Below are positions 1 through 4,994 of a stretch of 6,916 bases of DNA, piece by piece. Under the pieces are notes generated by a model. It was not told the DNA's origin and did no database searches. It worked only from the letters and a program-made list of their open reading frames with translations. Both the position numbers and the translations under genes were made by a program. This DNA comes from Prevotellaceae bacterium. GTDB lineage: Bacteria > Bacteroidota > Bacteroidia > Bacteroidales > UBA932. Position 1 is the stretch's first letter; each line of letters starts with the position of its first letter. The DNA lies in NCBI GenBank assembly GCA_031264875.1, contig JAISDK010000244.1, positions 1 to 6,916 on the forward strand. Reading direction: 5' to 3'.

Positions 1-108
1 GTAGTCTCCAGACTACGCCGAGCGAGGGTTGAAATTATTTTGGAACTCTTTCCGGAGTTTAACTGCAATGGTGACGCAATTCACCAAACTATCCTGCGCG
101 AAGTATAA
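1..108 (+). CDS. C-terminal end of a probable ECF-type sigma factor (partial)
   Basis: Frame 1 is open from the first base to a TAA at 106-108, while the other two plus frames stop early. The 35 residues begin VVSRLRRARVEIILELF. This matches the end of sigma-70 region 4.2 as known in ECF sigma factors, where the recognition helix of the helix-turn-helix continues into a pattern like TVxSRLxRARxxLxxLL. If correct, the gene product would bind RNA polymerase and recognise the -35 element of target promoters. A tail of about 18 residues follows the helix, ending in TILREV. The gene would converge on the kinase gene, whose stop lies 29 bp away. Everything upstream is outside the window, so the family call rests on one short motif. 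Another helix-turn-helix regulator remains possible. Confidence 0.5.
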   Translation, partial: VVSRLRRARVEIILELFPEFNCNGDAIHQTILREV

Positions 109-111
109 TCG

Positions 112-139
112 TTAATCATTATTCATTAATCATTATTCA
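112..139. repeat. 14-bp perfect tandem duplication
   Basis: The unit TTAATCATTATTCA occurs twice back to back (112-125 and 126-139) between two convergent genes. The second copy contains the TGA stop of the minus-strand kinase gene (137-139). It is A/T-rich and looks like slippage or a small intergenic duplication. No stem-loop terminator is evident here. Confidence 0.85.
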
Positions 140-748
140 GAACAGTCCGTTCACCTGAGCATTGATTTTATCTATAACTAAGCTAAGGTCTTCGGAATTA
201 TCCGGGAAATTGACATAATCCACATTCACGGTCATAAGTTTATGTTCGTAGCTTTCTATCCATCTATCATATTTGTCGTTCAGACTTTGCAGATAGTCGA
301 TGCGTATGCTGCTTTCGTATTCGCGTCCTCTCTTTTGAATTTGCCTGACAAGAGTTGGTACGGAGGCTTTCAGATATATCAGCAGCGTCGGAGGCGATAC
401 CAGCGTCATCATCAGGTCGTACAGTGATTTGTAGGTTTCAAAATCTCTTGGCGACATAAGGCCCATGCCGATTAGATTCGGGGCAAAGATACAGGCATCT
501 TCATAGATAGTACGATCCTGTATGACCGGCCTGTTGCTTTTTTGAATGTCCAGAATATTCTGATAGCGTCTGCGTAAAAAGTATATCTGCAGATTGAACG
601 ACCACTGTCTCATATCTTCGTAAAAGTCGGCAAGATAAGGATTTCCTTCCTCGTCGTCGTACAGCACGTCCCAGCCATAATGTCGGGCGAGCAGCGCGGC
701 AAGGGTTGTTTTCCCGCTGCCGATGTTTCCGGCTATTGCTATATGCAT
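137..748 (-). CDS. Deoxynucleoside kinase (dNK/dGK/dAK family)
   Basis: This 203-residue cytoplasmic enzyme should phosphorylate deoxynucleosides with ATP, feeding salvage of dNTP precursors; the preferred base cannot be read from the sequence. The P-loop GNIGSGKTT sits at residues 7-15. The family DR[ST] motif is D78-R79-T80, followed by E83, and the arginine-rich lid is around R140-G-R142-E143. NPYL at 36-39 and the WSFNLQIYFL segment at 50-58 are also typical of bacterial members. The length is normal for the family. The residue aligning with the usual catalytic glutamate before NPYL appears to be D31, a conservative but notable change. ATG at 746-748 follows the AMP nucleosidase stop by 5 bp, so the two genes are probably co-transcribed and translationally close. 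Family assignment is firm; substrate is not. Confidence 0.92.
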   Translation of the reverse strand: MHIAIAGNIGSGKTTLAALLARHYGWDVLYDDEEGNPYLADFYEDMRQWSFNLQIYFLRRRYQNILDIQKSNRPVIQDRTIYEDACIFAPNLIGMGLMSPRDFETYKSLYDLMMTLVSPPTLLIYLKASVPTLVRQIQKRGREYESSIRIDYLQSLNDKYDRWIESYEHKLMTVNVDYVNFPDNSEDLSLVIDKINAQVNGLF

Positions 749-753
749 AATAT

Positions 754-1524
754 TTAAAATCTTAAATGTTTAATTGATCTGTCGTCATGTTTAATAAGCG
801 TAAGGGCCTCGATACCGATTTTAACATGGGTATCAACAAATTTTTCCGTCACTTCCCTGTCGCTTTCAGCAGTTTTGATTCCCGTGGATACCATTGGCAT
901 GTCGGAAGCCAGCAGCAGGGCGCCCGTGCTGATGTTATTGGCAAAGCCAACAGTAAAAATCGTAGCCGTTTCCATGTCAATTGCCAGACAGCGAATAGCT
1001 TTCAGGTATTCCCGGAAATCCCCGTCATGTTCCCAGACGCGGCGGTTGGTAGTATAGACAGTTCCCGTCCAGTAGTCGAGACCCATATCCCTTACCGCCG
1101 AAGAAACAGCTCTTTGGAGGCTAAATGCCGGCAGGGCTGGAACCTCCGGCGGGAGATAGTCGTTGGACGTTCCGTCGCCCCTGATCGCGGCAATGGGCAG
1201 AATCATGTCGCCCAGACTGTTTTTATTCTTCAGCGCTCCGCATTTTCCGAGAAAAAGCACCGCTTTAGGCTCGATTGCCGACAGCAGATCCATGATTATA
1301 GCTGCATTCGGGCTTCCCATGCCGAAATTAATCATAGTAATTCCGTCGGCAGTAGCGCAGGGCATGTTGGCATTTTCATCGGCAACAGATACGCCGTTCC
1401 ACTTGGTAAACAGATTCAAATATCTCTTGAAGTTAGTCAGCAGTATGTACTTGCCGAATTTATCGAGCGGGCAGCCGGTATATCTCGGCAGCCAGTTATC
1501 AACAATATCTTCCTTTGTTTTCAT
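754..1524 (-). CDS. amn: AMP nucleosidase, short Bacteroidota form
   Basis: Predicted to hydrolyse AMP to adenine and ribose 5-phosphate in the cytoplasm, linking adenylate level to purine salvage. The 256 residues form a nucleoside phosphorylase-like domain. Visible elements are the glycine-rich FGMGSPNAA phosphate-binding segment at 67-75, LGKCGAL at 92-98, the RGDGTSNDYLPP segment at 115-126, the D183-M-E185-T-A sugar-contacting motif, and ASD at 206-208, whose Asp is the expected general acid toward the purine. The better known enterobacterial enzyme is about 480 residues with an extra N-terminal domain; this short version matches the form annotated in Bacteroidota. It is the first gene of a two-gene unit with the kinase, preceded by a plausible TAnnTTTG promoter at 1562-1569. 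A related purine phosphorylase is the main alternative; the whole-length resemblance to annotated Bacteroidota AMN proteins favours AMN. Confidence 0.85.
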   Translation of the reverse strand: MKTKEDIVDNWLPRYTGCPLDKFGKYILLTNFKRYLNLFTKWNGVSVADENANMPCATADGITMINFGMGSPNAAIIMDLLSAIEPKAVLFLGKCGALKNKNSLGDMILPIAAIRGDGTSNDYLPPEVPALPAFSLQRAVSSAVRDMGLDYWTGTVYTTNRRVWEHDGDFREYLKAIRCLAIDMETATIFTVGFANNISTGALLLASDMPMVSTGIKTAESDREVTEKFVDTHVKIGIEALTLIKHDDRSIKHLRF

Positions 1525-1561
1525 TATTTCAATACTTTAAAAACATAAACGGTTTGCATCG

Positions 1562-1590
1562 CAAATTTACACGTTTATTTTAGATTCAAA
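1562..1590 (-). promoter_or_regulatory. Bacteroidota-type promoter of the amn-kinase unit
   Basis: On the minus strand TAAATTTG (1569-1562) fits the TAnnTTTG -7 consensus. A TTTG at 1590-1587 lies 17 bp upstream as a -33 box, slightly close. This would give a leader of roughly 30 bases before the ATG at 1524. A small inverted repeat TTTGC-ATC-GCAAA (1553-1565) overlaps the -7 box and could be an operator. Prediction by pattern only. Confidence 0.5.
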
Positions 1591-1607
1591 AATTGTTCAT
1601 ACATTTG
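1574..1607 (+). promoter_or_regulatory. Bacteroidota-type promoter of the cysK-like/yqeY/panB cluster
   Basis: TACATTTG at 1600-1607 fits TAnnTTTG exactly. The -33 region is poor: the best is TTTA at 1574-1577, 22 bp upstream. Transcription would start near 1612, about 30 bases before the ATG at 1642. It overlaps the oppositely oriented amn promoter, so the two could compete for polymerase. Confidence 0.5.
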
Positions 1608-1641
1608 CCCGCGATTTAAGTGATAATTAAACATCAGGCAA

Positions 1642-2544
1642 ATGTCAACATTTTACAGTAAACTTACAGACGTTGAACTCGCAAAACATACTCCGCTGCT
1701 GAGATTGAGCAGCTACATGAAAATGTATGAGCTTCAGACCGATTTGCTGGTAAAGGTCGATGCGTTTAACCCGTCCGACAAGGATTCGTTTTCAAAAAGG
1801 ACAATCATTCCCAATTTCGACCGCATTGTGGTGGCCATCATCGAGCATGCCGAAAAAGAAGGTCTGATAGACCGCCGCAATACCGTGCTGATAGAACCCT
1901 GCTACAAGTCGGGCGTAGGTCTTGCCTGGATCATCCAGCGCAAGGGATACCGGCTCGTGATGACCGTGCCGGATACGGTGAGCAAAAAGCATATCAGTCT
2001 GATAAGGGCGCTGGATGCAATAGTGGTGCTTACGCCCGGCGAAAAGGGAATCGAAGGCTCCATCGAAAAGGCAAAACAGCTGAAAAACGAAATACCCGGC
2101 GCCGTGACCCTCGAGCAGTATGCCGACAAAGTCACCGAGATTCAGAAAACAGGCGATATCTGGGAATATGCCTGCCTCAACGTAAACATTCTCGTTGCAA
2201 GCGCCGACACCGGAACGATTTTTCAGAACCAGTTAAACAACCTGCTCTCTTTCCTGAAAGAAAGGAATCCGGAAATAAAAGTGGTATCGGTAAGGCTGGA
2301 ATCGAACACTTACGACGACGAATCCGGATACTGTGCAGATATGACCCTTGAAGTAAAAAACGAGGATGCGGAGGAAACGGTTGGGGAAGTTGCAATAGCC
2401 GAAGGACTGATTATAGACGTGCTGTCGGGAGCAGTTATATGCGCCGCCAGACGGATATCGCAGGACGAGGATAATTTCGAGAAAACCATCCTCGCCGTTC
2501 TTCCCGACATATCAAAACGATGCGCGGGTACAACACTGCTGTGA
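1642..2544 (+). CDS. Cysteine synthase-like protein, probable pseudoenzyme
   Basis: The 300 residues follow the O-acetylserine sulfhydrylase (CysK, fold type II PLP) plan from end to end: HTPLLRL at 16-22, NPS at 43-45, AEKEGLI at 70-76, IEP at 84-86, the TVPDTVSKKH segment at 108-117, LSGAV at 261-265 and LPD-xxx-R near the C terminus. Key active-site parts differ. The usual NPSxSxKxR carrying the PLP lysine reads NPSDKDSFSKRTI, and aligning from the following helix places F59 where the lysine should be. The substrate loop TSGNTG is replaced by CYKSGV (87-92), the PLP-phosphate loop GTGGT by DTGTI (189-193), and the QGIGAGF loop is absent. It is probably not a working cysteine synthase as known in CysK; a regulatory or scaffolding role is inference. 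The frame is intact and the gene leads a tight plus-strand cluster, arguing against random decay. K47 or K52 could still hold PLP in a rearranged site. Confidence 0.75.
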   Translation: MSTFYSKLTDVELAKHTPLLRLSSYMKMYELQTDLLVKVDAFNPSDKDSFSKRTIIPNFDRIVVAIIEHAEKEGLIDRRNTVLIEPCYKSGVGLAWIIQRKGYRLVMTVPDTVSKKHISLIRALDAIVVLTPGEKGIEGSIEKAKQLKNEIPGAVTLEQYADKVTEIQKTGDIWEYACLNVNILVASADTGTIFQNQLNNLLSFLKERNPEIKVVSVRLESNTYDDESGYCADMTLEVKNEDAEETVGEVAIAEGLIIDVLSGAVICAARRISQDEDNFEKTILAVLPDISKRCAGTTLL

Positions 2545-2577
2545 CAAATAATATTTTAAATATAAATACTAATTACT

Positions 2578-3024
2578 ATGTCGTTAGAACAGAAAATAAA
2601 TGACGGAATCAAGGCAGCGATGCTGGCTAAAGATAAAATCCGTCTCGAATCGCTGAGAGCCGTAAAGGCAGCGATTCTGCTTGTAAAAACTTCGGAAAAC
2701 GCAAAGGATTTCAACGAGGCTGCCGAAATAAAAATATTGCAGAAACTGGTAAAGCAGAGGCACGAAGCAGCGGAAATCTATGTCAGCAACAAACGCTCGG
2801 AACTGGCCGAAAAGGAATTGGCGGAAGCCGTAATTATCGAGGAATTTCTGCCGAAGCAGCTCAGTCTTCCGGAAATCGAATCGGCAATAAAGTCCATTAT
2901 TGCCACTACTGGCGCCAGCTGCATCAAAGACATGGGAAAAGTCATGGCCGCAGCCTCCGCCCAGCTTGCCGGTAAAGCCGACGGGAAAATTATAGCAGAT
3001 ACGGTTAAAAAACTTCTTCAGTAA
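2578..3024 (+). CDS. yqeY: GatB/YqeY domain-containing protein
   Basis: The 148-residue protein matches the stand-alone YqeY family, related to the C-terminal tRNA-binding tail of the GatB/GatE subunits of glutamyl-tRNA(Gln) amidotransferase. Its N-terminal part is a helical bundle (about residues 1-90) with the conserved RLESLRAVKAAI stretch at 22-33 and LQKLVKQRHEAAEIY at 54-68. The small tail subdomain follows, with EFLPKQLS at 89-96 and DMGKVMA...GKADGK between about 118 and 137. The molecular role of stand-alone YqeY proteins is not settled; tRNA binding is inferred from the domain. It begins 33 bp after the cysteine synthase-like gene, in an A/T-rich gap with no Shine-Dalgarno sequence, and its TAA overlaps the panB ATG by one base, which suggests translational coupling. 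Confidence 0.9.
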   Translation: MSLEQKINDGIKAAMLAKDKIRLESLRAVKAAILLVKTSENAKDFNEAAEIKILQKLVKQRHEAAEIYVSNKRSELAEKELAEAVIIEEFLPKQLSLPEIESAIKSIIATTGASCIKDMGKVMAAASAQLAGKADGKIIADTVKKLLQ

Positions 3025-3842
3025 TGTCGGTAACAGGAAAAAACAGGGTGATAACTACCCACAAGCTTGGCGAAATGAAGCAAAAAGGCGAAAAAATCGC
3101 CATGCTCACCGTATATGACTATACCATGGCGAGTATAATCGACGAGGTTGCCGGCATTGACATCGTGCTGGTCGGCGATTCGGCATCGAATGTGATGGCG
3201 GGACACGAAACAACTGTCCCCATGACTCTTGACCAGATGATCTACCATGCGCAGTCGGTTGTAAGAGCCATACAGAACCCGATGATCATTGTCGATATGC
3301 CATTCGGTTCCTATCAGGGAAATTCAAAGAAAGCCCTTTCGTCGGCAATACGGATAATGAAGGAAAGCTCTGCCGATGCAGTCAAACTGGAAGGAGGCGA
3401 GGAAATTATCGACTCCGTAAAACGGATCCTCTCCGCAGGAATCCCCGTGATGGGACACCTCGGTCTTATGCCCCAGTCGATACACAAATACGGCACGTGG
3501 GCAGTAAGGGCTAAAGACGAAAAGGAAGCCTCGAAACTCGTCAAAGACGCTCACCTTCTGGAAAATGAAGGATGCTTTGCGCTGCTTCTCGAAAAAATAC
3601 CCGCTCATCTGGGCGCAACAGTTGCCGGCGAACTTGCCATCCCCGTAATCGGAATCGGAGCCGGCGGCGGCGTGGACGGTCAGGTACTTGTGTCTCATGA
3701 CATGCTGGGACTGAACAAGAGCTTTTCACCACGATTTCTGAGAAGATATGCCAACCTGCGCGAAAATATGATGGAGGCTTTTTCTAACTATATTAAAGAT
3801 GTGAAATCGGGCGACTTTCCTAATAAGTCGGAAGAATACTGA
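3024..3842 (+). CDS. panB: 3-methyl-2-oxobutanoate hydroxymethyltransferase
   Basis: First committed step of pantothenate (and so CoA) synthesis: transfer of a hydroxymethyl group from 5,10-methylenetetrahydrofolate to 2-oxoisovalerate, giving ketopantoate; cytoplasmic and metal dependent. The 272-residue TIM-barrel protein shows all expected residues. The metal ligands are D52 in VGDSASNV and D91 in DMPFGSY. The substrate lysine is K121 in KLEGG, and the catalytic glutamate is E190 in LLEKIP. These match E. coli D45, D84, K112 and E181 with a consistent offset. The GIGAGGGVDGQVLVSHDMLG segment (210-229) is also characteristic. ATG (3024-3026) shares a base with the yqeY stop, so panB is probably translated from the same message. 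No panC or panD lies nearby. The stop is followed almost at once by a palindromic element that could end transcription. Confidence 0.97.
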   Translation: MSVTGKNRVITTHKLGEMKQKGEKIAMLTVYDYTMASIIDEVAGIDIVLVGDSASNVMAGHETTVPMTLDQMIYHAQSVVRAIQNPMIIVDMPFGSYQGNSKKALSSAIRIMKESSADAVKLEGGEEIIDSVKRILSAGIPVMGHLGLMPQSIHKYGTWAVRAKDEKEASKLVKDAHLLENEGCFALLLEKIPAHLGATVAGELAIPVIGIGAGGGVDGQVLVSHDMLGLNKSFSPRFLRRYANLRENMMEAFSNYIKDVKSGDFPNKSEEY

Positions 3843-3850
3843 GTATAATC

Positions 3851-4016
3851 AGTGTCTGCCCGAAAACTATTATATTGTCTGAAAACAGTCGTATAGTCGT
3901 CATTATAAACGAAGTGAAGCAATCCGGAGATTTCTGGATTGCTTCATTTCGTTTGCAATGACGATTCGTAGTTGAGATTGCTTTGCTTGGATATTGTGAG
4001 TTTTAGAACAGACACT
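3851..4016. mobile_element. Possible MITE-like element with 18-bp imperfect terminal inverted repeats
   Basis: AGTGTCTGCCCGAAAACT at 3851-3868 pairs with the reverse complement of 3999-4016, AGTGTCTGTTCTAAAACT, at 15 of 18 positions including the outer 8. They bracket 166 bp with no coding capacity and an internal 66-bp palindrome, as in a non-autonomous transposable element. No clear target-site duplication is visible (left flank ends AATC, right flank begins ATGT). This weakens the call, and chance pairing plus an independent palindrome remains possible. Confidence 0.35.
3898..3963. repeat. 66-bp imperfect palindrome (REP-like), possible terminator
   Basis: Two 28-base arms (3898-3925 and 3936-3963) pair around a 10-base loop GGAGATTTCT. 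Of 28 positions, 25 are Watson-Crick pairs; as RNA two more are G-U wobbles and one is a mismatch. The outer ends are CGTCATT and AATGACG and the core pairs TGAAGCAATCC with GGATTGCTTCA. The wording CGTCATT...ACGAAGTGAAGCAATCC resembles, from memory, a dispersed intergenic palindrome seen in many bacterial genomes. Lying 55 bp after the panB stop, it could fold in RNA and end or stabilise the panB message, but there is no following T-run. Confidence 0.85.
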
Positions 4017-4218
4017 ATGTACATACAATCCCGTCTCTCCCAAACCCCAATCCCTGAAAGAACGTAAACCGGTTATTTTATACCCACTCAGGGCTGTAGC
4101 GCAGTTCGGGTTATCGACATTGAATGTATTATGTATTCTTTTAGATTATCTTCTACTTTACGATACTGTCGGATGTATTGGACATTGATTTTGCGACAGC
4201 AAGGTTTCCTGCGTAACG

Positions 4219-4992
4219 TTATTTATTGAATTTTGCAAAATACTCGTCAATTTCAGGCCGTAATTCAATTCCTGCCTGCTCAAAACAATCAAGTAATTCA
4301 TTGTAAGCGCCATTTCCTCCAAGAAAATCCCAAAACCTTTCTGCGACCATCAATTCTTCCTTTAAATCGAGCATTCCTGCCAATGTCCAAAATTGATATG
4401 GCTGTGGCTCGTATGGGTTATACGGAATTGCAATCAAAGTGTGGATTTTTGCGTTTTTATCCTCTGTGTAAGCAATCCCAGCCCATTCGAGCAAAGTTTG
4501 CTTGTACTTTTGAAAGTCGCCCTTGTTTGGCTTTGCAGTTTTTAAGTCAAACATAAATTGTTCGCGGTCTGCGTTTTCGACAAACAAATCTACTTTTGCA
4601 GGTTTCAGTTTGTTTATATTGCCCGACAACGCCTGTTTCAAAAGCTCTAATTCTTCTTTTTTATCTGGTTTCGGATTGACAGTAAGCTGGTTGATTATTG
4701 ACTGCACTTTTTGCTGGCAATCGCTAAAAATAGAGTTCCCAACGACATACTGAGTTTCAACTCTGACAAATTGAGTTTTCGCCAAAGCCGCTGCAACAGG
4801 CTCAAAAATAGAAGTACCAAAAGTTGTAAGCAACGATTGCATAAAAGAATACAAAGCCAGTCTGTCTTTACCTAAAAGGCGAAAATGAAACGGCATAAAA
4901 TTGTCTTTCGCCTCGTAATTTTGAAACTTATTACGCAGGCAGCTTGCAATGGTTTGCTGAATTTGAGTTTTTTGAGTGCTTGTAAGCGCCAT
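4219..4992 (-). CDS. Type II restriction endonuclease, TdeIII family
   Basis: The 257 residues resemble TdeIII-family endonucleases over their whole length: FHFRLLGKDRLALYSF at 35-50, TFGTSIFEPVA at 57-67, LIAIPYNPYEP at 186-196, AERFWDFLGG at 217-226 and ELRPEIDEYFAKFNK at the C terminus. The nuclease core of the PD-(D/E)xK type is visible as KVD135 followed by FD149-L-K151. The prototype TdeIII is known to cut GGNCC, so that is the likely but unproven target. The ATG at 4990-4992 lies 2 bp after the methyltransferase stop, so the toxic partner is made from the same message, after the protective one. No Shine-Dalgarno sequence is present, suggesting coupling. The frame is intact. The gene is richer in A+T than panB and its neighbours, consistent with horizontal acquisition. 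Confidence 0.85.
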   Translation of the reverse strand: MALTSTQKTQIQQTIASCLRNKFQNYEAKDNFMPFHFRLLGKDRLALYSFMQSLLTTFGTSIFEPVAAALAKTQFVRVETQYVVGNSIFSDCQQKVQSIINQLTVNPKPDKKEELELLKQALSGNINKLKPAKVDLFVENADREQFMFDLKTAKPNKGDFQKYKQTLLEWAGIAYTEDKNAKIHTLIAIPYNPYEPQPYQFWTLAGMLDLKEELMVAERFWDFLGGNGAYNELLDCFEQAGIELRPEIDEYFAKFNK

Positions 4993-4994
4993 AA

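Larger units (their letters stand above)
3843..4218. other. Gene-free stretch between panB and the restriction-modification module
   Basis: No convincing reading frame lies in these 376 bases. The left part (3851-4016) is the palindromic, possibly MITE-like element described separately. The right part (4017-4218) holds a 20-base tRNA-like fragment at 4091-4110, an 8-bp direct repeat GACATTGA (4116-4123, 4181-4188) and a weak 6-bp stem CTGTCG/CGACAG (4166-4171, 4194-4199) with a 22-base loop. It also provides the 3' flank of the endonuclease gene, with no clear terminator and T-run on that strand. Confidence 0.6.

Noticed and set aside
1..16. Perfect hairpin GTAGTCT-CC-AGACTAC at the left edge
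   Set aside because: It lies inside the open frame of the partial sigma-like gene and has no T-run; a 7-bp stem with a 2-base loop cannot be told from chance in coding sequence.
787..1548. Long plus-strand open frame of 253 codons opposite amn
   Set aside because: It is antisense to a clear AMP nucleosidase and its translation shows no recognisable family; a shadow of the real gene's codon pattern.
4017..4067. Short frame ATGTACATACAATCC to TAA (16 codons)
   Set aside because: Too short, no family resemblance and no promoter; nothing supports translation.
4091..4166. Complete tRNA gene beginning at GGGCTGTAGCGCAG
   Set aside because: The D-stem does not close, and no anticodon arm, T-arm (GTTCRANNC) or acceptor complement follows within the expected length.
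4166..4199. Terminator for the endonuclease gene (CTGTCG/CGACAG stem)
   Set aside because: Only 6 bp of stem with a 22-base loop and no T-run on the minus strand.
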